Assembly: GCA_036873135.1 (NCBI GenBank)
Contig: JAPTYO010000059.1
Span: 13,323,066 to 13,387,065 of the forward strand
Origin: Clarkia xantiana subsp. parviflora
Lineage: Eukaryota > Streptophyta > Magnoliopsida > Myrtales > Onagraceae
DNA: 64,000 nucleotides
Direction of reading: 5' to 3'
This document shows, in pieces, positions 50,601 through 64,000 of the stretch (its first letter is position 1; every line of letters starts with the position of its first letter). The position numbers and the translations under genes are program-made. Under the pieces are notes generated by a model. The model was given only the letters and a program-made list of their open reading frames with translations, was not told the DNA's origin and did no database searches.

Positions 50601-50818
50601 TTCCGTTCTTTAGCGACATTGTTGGGTTGCTCGGGGCTATTGGGTTTTGGCCTCTGACCGTGTTTTTCCCAATCGAAATGTACATTAAGCAGAAGAATAT
50701 CCCAAAGCGTGGCGTCAAATGGGTGGTTCTTCAGATAATAAGCTTGGTGTGCTTTGCGGTTACGATTTTAGCCGCGGCTGGGTCGATTCGAGGCATGATC
50801 GCGAATCTTTCAAGTTAA
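47696..50818 (+). CDS. Amino-acid permease, AAP family (465 aa)
   Basis: Plasma-membrane proton/amino-acid symporter of the AAAP superfamily, used in phloem and seed loading. Six exons: 47696-47783, 47864-48097, 48747-48840, 48939-49147, 49534-49676, 50189-50818. The cytosolic N-terminus ends DEDGRAKRTGNTWTASAHII, then the first membrane segment AVIGSGVLSLAWAVAQLGWI; SGDP-type loop YRTGDPDTGKRNYTYTEAV; GYTIPAAQS; MIAFGILEILLSQIPDF; AFAYSFSMVLVEIQDTVKSP; MMCGCFGYGAFGESAPGNLL; VIHLIGAYQV; C-terminal GLLGAIGFWPLTVFFPIEMY. About ten or eleven hydrophobic segments. Length is slightly under the usual 475-485 because the C-terminus stops at IANLSS. Closest to the AAP clade, but I cannot assign a number. 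Intron 2 holds a small LTR retroelement and intron 5 a CACTA-type end. Confidence 0.95.
48158..48574 (+). mobile_element. Complete small LTR retroelement (TRIM-like, about 417 bp) in permease intron 2
   Basis: Two direct repeats of about 90 bases: 48158-48249 (ttgatatgtagtataagagt ... ttcttattcttaaca) and 48486-48574 (tgttgatatgcagaagtatg ... cgtcttattcttaata). A diverged tRNA-Met primer site (tagtatcaaaacgcac) follows the first repeat and a purine tract (ggtggtcgggagga) precedes the second. The internal 235 bases contain 'attgaggt' and 'gaggccgaactgaaaattca' units, shared with 5985-6060. The repeats are well diverged, so the insertion is old. Confidence 0.7.
49715..50100 (-). mobile_element. 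CACTA-type element remnant in permease intron 5
   Basis: The right end reads, inverted, CACTACTGGAGATATATGAA, a classic CACTA terminus, followed inward by repeated 'gccgacaaa' and 'gtcggcaaaa' modules in both orientations. The left terminus is not clear, so this is probably truncated. Confidence 0.6.
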
Positions 50819-52351
50819 GACGATCGGGTCGAATCGAGTTGATTTCGGGTTTGAAGATGAGAATGATCCAGTTTGGTTTTATTTGACTTTGGTATTTCTA
50901 TTTGTAGTAATTTTTTTGGATGGATTTTGTAGGGATTTTTTTTTTTTGCCAAAGAATTTTGTAGGGAATTAATTAAGCAGCTTGTCTATTAGGGAATTAA
51001 TTAAGCATTTTGTCTATTATTCTCCACTATTTTGTTGATTGGTAATACAGAATTAGGGTGGGTTTGGCCGTAATCAGCCGGAATCGGGTGGGTTTGGTCG
51101 TAATAGACAGTAATCGGCCGGATCGGTCGTAATAGACACTCAGATGGAATTGGGGTGGGTTTGGCCGTAATCGGCCGGAAAGGGGTGAGTTTGGCCGCAA
51201 TAGGCCAGAATCGTGTGGGTTTGGCCGCAATCAGCCTGAATCGGCCAGAATCGGGTGGGTTTGGTCGGAATTGGCCGGAACCCTAATTATGGTCAGGGGT
51301 ATTTTTTGAATTTTGAAAATTGACTACTCACGTGACCAGATTTCGTTCAACTTAACCTCAAAATTTAACGGAGACACCAAATACCAACACATATGAAAAT
51401 TAGGACATTGAATTTCAACATCAGACACCAAACGGACACATGGGTCAAAATTGAAACAGTTTTTAGGTTCTATTCCCTTGTTGGAATGATAATATAACAA
51501 CAGTTTTTGGATTTCACAAATTCTCAGATCAAGAAGAAATATGACATGTTCCAAATTATTACTACTAAAACACATTGTGCAAATACTTACTAAGAAATAA
51601 AAATAATTGGAACGGATTATATATCGAATTCTTTTATCGATAAATAGAGAAATGCCCTGAGATAAGTTATACATACTTCTTAAGTTGTCGACACAATTTA
51701 GACAGAATCTTAAATGCACAATTCACACCATACCCTCTAAATACCCTATAAATTCCATTACGTGATATTCGAGCTCTTATGCTCACGTTCTATGATTTTT
51801 TCGACTAAAATTAATGAATCACACTAGTCTCGTCAACGTAACCACACTAGTAGTATAGTCAAAAGGCCGACCCGTTAAGTCAAATTCTACTTACGAATCC
51901 GAATCCTGACAGGATATTCCTTATATTCCTGAATCATAATGGGATACTTGAATCAGACATGACCTATTTTTTTTAAACAAATCACTGCGAAGTGACTCCT
52001 GAGGTGTTTATCTAAAACGGAAGTAAGCGCTTTTAACCAGGGAACTTGCAACATCACAAAGTCCCGCCATTTTCGAAACATAGATCAGTTTGGGATTTGA
52101 GATTGGCCAAACTAGCAATCAGATACTCATTTAGGAGCATGTTCAAACACTGACCATTACACTACCACCCAAAAGAATTACAAGCAATGAAAGAACCAAC
52201 CAACCCCTGCATTTTAACTACAACAATGAACCCCCCATCCCAGCATGAATCAAACAGCTCTGATAGTAGTTGCTCTATATGGACAAGATCTATAGACCAA
52301 ACTTAGGTTGCTCTATTAAACATTACACAACGGTCCTTGCCCGCAGCGGCT
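50819..52351. other. Intergenic between convergent permease and squalene epoxidase genes
   Basis: Holds the two 3' UTRs, the minisatellite at 51054-51290, MITE-like text at 51330-51480 ('aaatttaacggagacaccaa') and a segment (51770-51970) loosely repeated at 60175-60370. No gene. Confidence 0.45.
51054..51290. repeat. Minisatellite, about eight units of 25-35 bases
   Basis: Units around gggtgggtttggccgtaatc followed by 'ggccggaatc', with length variation. Lies about 240 bases past the permease stop codon. Confidence 0.75.
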
Positions 52352-56188
<3,837 letters not shown>

Positions 56189-56502
56189 AATTGGAACCTG
56201 GAGAATGCGTTCAAGGAAGAACTCCGTGAAGTCACCAGAGAAGTTCTCTGATGTGATGCGGATTCAATTCTCTCTTTGTGCTTCGCTGTGAATGCTGAGT
56301 TTTTTGGGCAGAGCGGAGGTGATGAACAGTTGATTGGTGTATTTGTCGATATGGTTGCTCGCGTGACAGCGCATCGCCACAATTTACACCTCCGGTGGGG
56401 ACCGACTCTCTCTCTCGTCACATGACCTGCCAAACCGCAACTATTTGTCTTCATTTTCGCTGACGAACAAATCTTTACCTCATTTAAAATTAAAATGGTT
56501 AA

Positions 56503-56920
56503 GTGCATCCACAATGGTTTTACCTAAATTGTATTCTTTAAAGTTGCCACATAAACATTTATGTACACTTTAAGTAATACGTAAATTTAAGACACACGTA
56601 AAAAATATTTTCTCTGCAATCGTATTACTTAAACATATTCCTTAAATATATTTTATTATTAAATTTTCCAACAACCACCAATAAGATATTATCATTAATT
56701 ATAAAATGAATTAATTTATAATAAAAAAATTGGTTACGTAATACATAGTGCATTACTTAAATTTAAGGAATGTTTTATGTAAAAACATAAATTTACGTGT
56801 GGGTCCCATCTTTAAGGAATTCTATGTAAAACCACTGTAGATAGTTTTTGTTGCTTTACTTAAATAAACATGTAGGACCCACGTTTACGTATTCTTTACG
56901 TAATACCACTGTGGATGCTC
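56503..56920. mobile_element. Tourist-like (PIF/Harbinger) MITE, 418 bp
   Basis: Ends gtgcatccacaatggttt and inverted gagcatccacagtggtat, flanked by the 3-bp duplication TAA (56500-56502, 56921-56923). Inner sequence repeats 'tttacgtaat' and 'gggtccca' modules in inverted arrangement. It lies some 315 bases upstream of the squalene epoxidase start codon. Confidence 0.85.
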
Positions 56921-56923
56921 TAA

Positions 56924-58304
56924 ATACTCCTAATTAAAAACGGAATTAGTTATGTCATCAAATAATCGATAAATATGGATATAACTAAATTTATAAAGTT
57001 TAAACATTTTAAAAATCATTTTTTCAATGAAGACAATTCTCTCACGGGGACAAATGGGTAAGAGTTTTTAGGAAAATGTCTCTAGTTCTAATTTTTTGAA
57101 TTTCCCACTGTTGTCCCTATTCATAGTCCGAAATTAAAATCTTTCAAAAAGTCTCGACTTGGTCATGATGGGCAAAGGATAACCCGAATTTACAGCTATG
57201 ATTGGAAATAAATCTCAGTATTTTCAAATTAAAATACAAGTTCAAGTTCAAACATATATCAAATTTACGAACATATACATCAAATTCATAAACACATTCA
57301 TCAAGTTCACACACATAGATCAAGTTATACAACACTAATCCTAGAGTTAAGAAGTAACTATAGTTAGATTACTTAAGTTGTAAAATGATGAATTAAGGAA
57401 GTAACTAAGGACATTCGAGATTTTTTTAAAAAACCCCTAGCTTGAGCCCTAGTTAGGAATAAAAGTCCATCTGATACGGAATTGGGCACAATTCAGGAAC
57501 GGAAATTTTAGAACAGGCTCTGATTTCTTAGAATTTCGGATTTATCGGGATTTATGCTCCACCCTAATTCTATAATTTGAGATTAGTTAGGATCATGTGT
57601 AAGTGTAACTAAACATGTACATATTAGATTGAATATTTGACATAACTAAACATGTCCTTTGGGCCGAGCTTAACCGAGTTATACGTATATAATAATAGTT
57701 TATACTTGTTAGAGATTTCATGGTATATATATAACAATAAATCATTATTTATTATGACATTAATTAAAAATAAATTGGCATAGGCTTCTTCAATGCAAGC
57801 TACGTACGCTAATACAACTGGATGTAGTTGTCCAATTGTCCCACGTCAGGTTCAGAAGAAACTGTAAGAATGACAAACGTGTACTTAATTACAAAGTTAT
57901 AAACGTGTGCTTAGCAACGGTACTTCTCAAGAATAACATCTGATCAATAATCATCCTTTTGCGCCATTTCATGGTCATTATTAATATTCAATATCGGTGC
58001 GTCGACTAAAATATTTATATGCTACTACCAAAATAATTATATGCAATAAAATAACAACAATAATCAAGTTAGAACTTAGAAGTCAATGGCAACCGAAAAC
58101 TTCGCTGATTAATGAAGTCAAAGTCAGTTGACGATTTGCTCATGATCTATTTAATAGAACTAGAAGAATGTTTTTTCAAATAATTCATTCATTTATAAGA
58201 AAAAACGTTTAAGAAGCGGCGAAATCCCTATCGTTTACAAATAAAAATAATAAAGAGGGCGAAGTGCGCATACTCAAATCAAATGACACGATCTCTTTCT
58301 AGAT
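56924..58304. other. Intergenic, no gene seen
   Basis: AT-rich with short scattered frames; I recognise no protein, RNA gene or complete element. Confidence 0.4.
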
Positions 58305-58650
58305 TGAGTAGAAAGTCAGTTAGCACATTTATTTGCTTTACGCAGAACCAATGACCAGATAACGCTATGCAAATCGATTATGTTTAAAACATTTGTGACC
58401 TGCGTGGTAATCTTCCAGTTCGGCCGATCGGCTTCGTCCTTCAGATGCTGGATGACTTCCGAGGAGTCTAATTCGATAATGATGTTCTGCCACTCTTGTC
58501 CAATAGTTAGCTCGATTCCACTTTTCACCGCCTTCATTTCAAGCTCCAATACGCCTAAACCTCTCATGAAGTGGTTACATATATTCCAAGATCGTCCGAG
58601 CTAGAGCAGCAGTGCCACCGTGGCTAGTAACTACATCATATGAGGTGTCA
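58305..58650 (-). pseudogene. Relic of a LINE-type RNase H domain
   Basis: Minus-strand translation includes HGGTAALART, then, after a stop, LEMKAVKSGIELTIGQEWQN, IIIELDSSEVIQHLKDE and LRKANKCAN, matching the RVT_3-type RNase H region (GGxAxLxRD ... AExxAxxxGlxxA ... vExDSxxxVxxl ... RxxNxxAdxLA). Catalytic acidic residues are partly kept (E in LEMKA, D in ELDSS) but the frame is broken and no RT precedes it. A different lineage copy from that at 22938. Confidence 0.65.
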
Positions 58651-59125
58651 CAATTTATTTTCACGATAAGAACTAGAATAATGTTTTTTAAATGATTTTT
58701 TTTTTGGTAAACGTTTTTTAAATTATTGAATTTGATATAAAATGGAGAGAGCATAAATGTTGGATTTTGTGAAGGCCCACTATTATTCTGGTCGAAAAAT
58801 GCCTGTTAAGAAGATAACTTGGGCCTTTCGTATGCAGTAAGCCCGTACCCAATAAATGTACCATTGCTACGTCAAAATTGTTTGTGTAACGTAGCTTACA
58901 TGTTTGCATAATAATAATAAAAGTAGGAGAGGAAGAGGAAGAGGGAATTTGAGGATGTCTTATTATTACACATAAGGAGCCCTTATATATGGATTACATA
59001 TACTTGTGGATGAAGTAAATTTAATTCTAGGAAAGTCTAAACAAGGAAGATGGTATATACACGTAATATTGAACATCCACTAAATATATTCATAACAATT
59101 ATTCTTTTTTTTTAGGGTTAAGAAC
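58651..59125. other. Intergenic, no gene seen
   Basis: AT-rich sequence between the RNase H relic and the next MULE-like element. Confidence 0.4.
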
Positions 59126-59844
59126 CTATGAAAAGTCTGAACTATCACCCATATTAACGGGAGATGTCTGAAATTTAAAAAGTTAATAACAGAGGTCTGA
59201 AATTTCAATTTTGTTGATTTGAGGTTTTCCGTCCATTTTTAGGGTTAAATTTAACAGAATTGTGTGAAATTACATTTTTGCCCCTTTAATATTTTGTTTT
59301 ATTTAATATCTTATTTAAGGAAATGTGAAAAGACAATTTTACCCCTAAAGTCAAATTAAAAACACCCAACTCCGGCCACCGCCACCCGACTCCGGCCACC
59401 GCCACCCGACTCCGGCGACCACCACCTCGACTCCGACGACCACCACCTCGGCTCCGGCGACCCGACTCCGGCCACCACCTCAGCAAAAAAACTCCGATCG
59501 GAGTCCAATCGGGGCCGGTGGCTCCGATTTGGGCCCAAAGGTGGTCGCCGGAGTACGGTTGGTGGTCGCCGGAGCTGGGTTGGTGGAGTCGTGGTGGCTT
59601 CAAGGGCATTTTGGTCTTTCCACTTCAAGCATGTGAGGGGCACACTTGATAGAAGGGCATTTTTGGAAATTTATTTTATTTCCGGTCACATGCCAAGCAT
59701 GTGACCAACTTCCGTTAGTTTTAACGGAAAAAACTAACGGAGACCGCTGTTATCAACAAAACTGAAATTTCAGACCTCTGTTATTAACTTTTTAAATTTC
59801 AGACCTCTCCCGTTAACATGAGTGATAGTTCAGACCTTTCATAG
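59126..59844. mobile_element. MULE-like element with minisatellite core, second family member
   Basis: Inverted repeats of about 100 bases: left ctatgaaaagtctgaactat, cac...ttaacgggagatgtctgaaa, ttaaaaagttaataacagag; right is the inverse with few changes. The core (59366-59600) has 'ccggccaccgccacccgact' units and an inverted 'gtggtcgccggagt' side, as in 45183-46001. The target duplication was not resolved. Confidence 0.75.
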
Positions 59845-61475
59845 TATTATTTTAGCATTACATCCGCGTACTAGTATTATTTCTACCTTAAACGACTATA
59901 ACATGTGCATTCATTGTACATATGATTAGGCCACTTTCAGCAAATTTGAACGAAATGTGCAACACTACCAACAATTTCTAACATTTGTGTTAACAAAAAT
60001 AGCGACTGCAAAAAAATATAATACAAATAAATAAAAATATTCAGATGCATTTTCCTACTCTTCTCATTTATATATTTCAATTATCTGCTTCATTTTCCAT
60101 ATTATTTTTACCACAAAAATGAATGGGTTACTACTAGTAACGACCATAAATCATCATGTTACGTAATGTTTAGGCTCTTATGCTTATTATTTAGGGTTTT
60201 TTCCGACCAGACTTAATAAACAACAAGCGCATGTATTGACCGCTTCAACGTAGTCTATACCAACAGTTTACAAAGTTAAGAAGTCGGCCCATTAAACACA
60301 AATATACTTATCTCTGCAAGATGACGTCCTTGAATACTTCCGAACTTGGAACTTCGGAATTAAACTAGATCTTAACTATTAGATCATCATAGTCGGTAAT
60401 TTTTTTATTTTTTATTTTGCCAAAGGTCCATCTTCTTCTCTTTATTGAACATGCTCGATCACGTTCCACACATATATATAATCAACAAAGTACAAGTGCG
60501 TAATAAATATAAACCCTAGCCAACAAGTACGTACCATTAGATACAAAATATACATTTTTTTGGCTGGTAAATTGGAACAAATCAGCCATGGTAACATAAC
60601 AACAGGCAGCAGAGAGTTGTTAACTCAATCCCAATCCCAAGGTCTCCTCACATGCTGGGTTGCATGCTCAATGTGATAATACATAATAAACTAACTAATT
60701 AATAATTAACTATATATATATATATATATATATTTGAATAAGTATTATAAGTACCTTTTGCGTGCGAATATTCGAGAGACGAGCCCTAACCCCTTTTATT
60801 AATTTTCCCCTAACCCCTTTTATTAATTTTCCATTCAATAAGAATATGTGAAAACACAAGAATCCACATTAATCATTTGATTAATCGATCTTTACAATTC
60901 ATTGCATGTGATGTACGCTTGGAATGAGTCACGCTAGATTAGGAAGCATATATTTTTTTTCCTCAAACCATTTAATATTGTTTAATGGTGCAACGTTTCG
61001 TTCTTAACCAGAGGTTAGAAGATTAAATTCAGTTAAAATTATAAAAATATTTTTAATTAACGTTTTACACATTATAGACCGATTGTTACGAAAATGATAT
61101 TAATCTATACATAGAATAAACATATTACGGATATTATTCTCCTAATATAATTTTATTATTTTTTCTCAAACAACATGTGGGAAGGATAATAACCCAAAGC
61201 AAAGGGACTTGAAATTAATATCAGTAATATATTTCGAGATTCACTATTTTGACCCACGTATTGCATGCTCACACGACTACCAAATCGTTTATTTTCATCA
61301 TAATACTAAATGAAATAAAATTAAATTAAATACACAAACTCTATCCTCTAGTACTACTTTTATGCTTATGTGGACAACAATGGCAAAGATGTATTTTCCC
61401 AGCATTCAAATCATAGGGCATGTGAAGTTTAGAAAGGGCACATCTTTGAGGCTTTTGTTTAAATACAAATATAAA
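59845..61475. other. Intergenic, no gene seen
   Basis: AT-rich. 60175-60370 loosely repeats 51770-51970 ('gctcttatgct' ... 'gtcggcccattaa'). 60712-60731 is (TA)n. 60784-60832 is a 26-base unit (around 'ccctaaccccttttattaat') present twice in tandem. Confidence 0.45.
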
Positions 61476-61974
61476 TTAGGGTAATAACCAAATTGCTACA
61501 TGAACTTTGACCATTTTACAAACTGTTACCCGAACTTTTAATTTTTAAGTAAATTGCTACATTTGATTCAATTTTCGTCAAATTAGTTAGAAATTAAGAA
61601 TTTTTTCGTCACGTGGGGTCGTTTTATATGTACTAAAGATGAATTGTGATATAAATTGGGAGAATTGCAACAAAATACATTCAATTCGATACTCGATTGA
61701 AATACGTTGTTTTAACTGTGGGAAGTCTGATTAAACATTCAATTGAATGTATTTTGTTGCAATACTTTCAATTTAAGTTTGAATCCATATTGGGTACACA
61801 TCAAAAAACCATACGTAGCGAAAACGAACTCAATTTCTATCTAATTTGACGAAAATTGAAATAAATTTAGCAATTTGTTCGCAGATTGAAAGTTCATGTA
61901 GTCACTTTAAAAGAACTACGGTTCAAATGGCATCAATTTATAAAGTTTAGATAGTAATTTGGTTATTAATCCTA
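61476..61974. mobile_element. MITE-like element with long inverted repeats, about 500 bp
   Basis: Left tagggtaataaccaaattgc, right inverted taggattaataaccaaatta, continuing with inverted 'ctacatgaactttga', 'caaattgcta' and 'caattttcgtcaaatta' segments. The flanks share taaat (5 bases), which may be the target duplication. Confidence 0.65.
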
Positions 61975-62906
61975 TAAATTAATACATAATATAATATAAT
62001 TGTATTATTAGCATCTCAAGGTAGTATTATGGAATTAAAAAAATGAGTCATTCATGGGGTTTACCAATCTCGAAATACTAATTAATATTTGTCATCTTCT
62101 CGTTGCCATAAATCTATCACATAACACCTAGAGCTTTTCTAGCTATTTCAATTAAAAATCAATTATAGGGTTTTGTACCCAATTTAAGCCTACGGTTGTC
62201 ATCATAGCACAAAACCCCACAAACACCAACTAGCTAGTAAACGCACCACATTCCAATTTGTATAATAAGCTAAACATTGTAAAATGGTATAAAGCAAGGT
62301 AGCACATGAACAAATTAAAGATGCTTTCACTCTTCTAAAGAGCACTTTTTACACTTTTTAGGGTCTCATTTAGCAGTTATCGTATAAAATATTGGTCATA
62401 AATATTTTTTTTATTTTCGTAAATTATGCGAATTTTGAATCCAAAATATATGATAACGAATTAATGTCTCACCACTTAGACAACCATTATTGGGGTGCGG
62501 TTCTAAAAGATTAGTTAATTTGTTCATTTGCCAACAATTTTCTCGATCGTAGGCAAAGTTTATTTATTCTATAAGGTAAACGACTTAAGCTACTTGTGAG
62601 CTACTCCGATAAAATTCAAATTTGGCTCGAAAAAAATCGAGTCGAGTTTTCTAGTATGCTGAGTCGAGCTCGAGCTTGATAATGCTCGGCGCGAGTTACT
62701 CGCGAGCCTAAACGAGTTTTGAGTTCGAGTTTATAAGTTGAGTCGAGCTTGATTCTTATAATTATTCTTATTAAATAATAATTAATTCTAATATAAGTAA
62801 TCAAGTTCGAGTTTAGTCGAGCCGAGCTCGATTTTTTTAGTTATGAGAAATGTTAATTTATTGTGATAAATAATTGATTAACGAGTCGAGCCGAGCTAGA
62901 TTATGT
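61975..62906. other. Intergenic with 'gagtcgagctcgag' repeat sequence at the end
   Basis: From about 62600 the sequence is made of short permuted 'cgagtcgagctcgagt' modules typical of a plant MITE family whose right end reads gtttacacccctaatc (63025-63040). No gene. Confidence 0.45.
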
Positions 62907-63434
62907 TGAGATTGGATTTGAGTCGAGTTCAAGTTTCAAAATTAGAGCTCGATCGAGTTCGAGTTTGGAAAATACTAATCCAGTCGACTCGAGCTTGACA
63001 GATACTCGGTTCGACTCGGCTTGTTTACACCCCTAATCAGATGGACTTAGATTAAAACATATTCGATTATAAATACAGCTGAATTTATAATAATTAAATT
63101 AAAAAATAGAATAAATTAACTTTTAAAAGATATAAATTTAATTAGATCTCAATTGTTACATAAATATTATTGAGATTGGATTCGAGTCGAGTTCGAGTTT
63201 CAAAATTAGAGCTCGATCGAGTTCGAGTTTGGAAAATACTAATCCAGTCGACTCGAGCTTGACAAATACTCGGTTCGACTCGGCTCGTTTACACCCCTAA
63301 TCAGATGGACTTAGATTAAAACATATTCGATTATAAATACAGCTGAATTTATAATAATTAAATTAAAAAATAGAATAAATTAAATTTTAAAAAATATAAA
63401 TTTAATTAGATCTCAATTATTATATAAATATTAT
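62907..63434. repeat. Tandem duplication, two 264-bp copies
   Basis: 62907-63170 and 63171-63434 are near-identical (about 97 percent), each starting tgagattggatt and including 'gtttacacccctaatcagat'. The duplication spans the MITE right end plus downstream unique sequence. Confidence 0.85.
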
Positions 63435-64000
63435 TGTGCATAGTCTAATAATTGTAAATATTGTATTTTAGTTTAACCTCTATATATGTGAAGTTCGTTA
63501 CTAGAAAGGTTTTTATGCCCTTAATTAGGTCACCTTTTTTTTTAACATGGAGGATATGGCAACATATATTATCCCTAAATGTATATACAACTTGCATCTT
63601 ATATATATCATGCATATGAATTATGAACCTTGTACGTAGTTGCATTTTTTTGGGGTCCACTAATTAAGCTAGTTGTATATATAGTCATGATATCCCGTCA
63701 AGAATATATTGTTGACGTTGTATTCACGTGCCTAGTGCCTCCACATCAGCAGCCACGTCACTGCCAACTCATTAAAGTGGCACTGCTACAGTATTTGCTA
63801 CAATAAATGGCACTGTAAAATTGACACTCTCTCCAGTAGTGGAGGCCAAGTTCCACTTCTACATTGGGACCCACATAATTTCATAATTCAAATATAATTT
63901 TTGCATTATATATAAATTATATATCATTATATATAAATTATATATTCATATTTTTTTACAAATACGGACATGAATAAATAATGAGATTCAAGTATTAGAT
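63435..64000. other. Intergenic, right edge of window
   Basis: AT-rich; 63725-63885 is a more GC-rich block ('cacatcagcagccacgtcac ... ctccagtagtggaggcc') resembling one end of a TIR element. No gene. Confidence 0.4.

Overview
This is a stretch of nuclear DNA from a flowering plant, almost certainly a eudicot. The base composition is AT-rich, genes have many GT-AG introns, and all recognisable proteins are plant families: casein kinase II alpha, a ZAT-type zinc finger, adenine phosphoribosyltransferase, a CBM22-GH10 xylanase, branched-chain aminotransferases, an AAP-type amino-acid permease and squalene epoxidase. The species cannot be named from sequence alone. I rebuilt gene models by hand from splice sites and reading-frame continuity; coordinates are of the start-to-stop span and exons are listed in each entry.

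Layout. 1-2917 (minus): the first six coding exons of a CK2 alpha gene whose 3' part lies off the left edge, with a 382-bp MITE just upstream of its TATA box. 4228-5412 (plus): a two-exon gene for a 99-residue plant protein of unknown function. 6242-16440: nested mobile DNA, a hAT-like foldback element (8-bp target duplication) broken by a 9.2-kb LTR retrotransposon on the minus strand (5-bp target duplication AAATT) that has no recognisable gag or pol and is full of tandem repeats. 17488-18114 (minus): an intronless C2H2 repressor-type zinc finger. 18.4-24.7 kb: gene-poor, with MITE-like elements, a complete 1142-bp TRIM with 204-bp LTRs, and a LINE RNase H relic. 24768-27056 (plus): adenine phosphoribosyltransferase. 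27940-31936 (plus): a 928-residue xylanase. 33630-35623 and 38606-41763 (plus): a tandem pair of branched-chain aminotransferases; the downstream copy has a mitochondrial-type presequence encoded by two extra 5' exons, and the upstream copy lacks both. 42-47.5 kb: repeats, including a MULE-like element with a perfect 9-bp target duplication. 47696-50818 (plus): amino-acid permease with a short upstream ORF. 52352-56188 (minus): squalene epoxidase. 56.2-64 kb: no gene, only MITEs, a second RNase H relic and duplicated AT-rich DNA.

The genes are independent housekeeping or metabolic genes and do not form an obvious pathway cluster; the only functional link is the aminotransferase pair and perhaps the nearby amino-acid permease. 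The more unusual material is in the mobile DNA: an LTR that has copied internal sequence, a small LTR-retroelement family with about 90-bp LTRs seeded through introns of several genes, and two MULE-like elements built around GC-rich minisatellites. I saw no CRISPR, viral genome, tRNA or rRNA gene.
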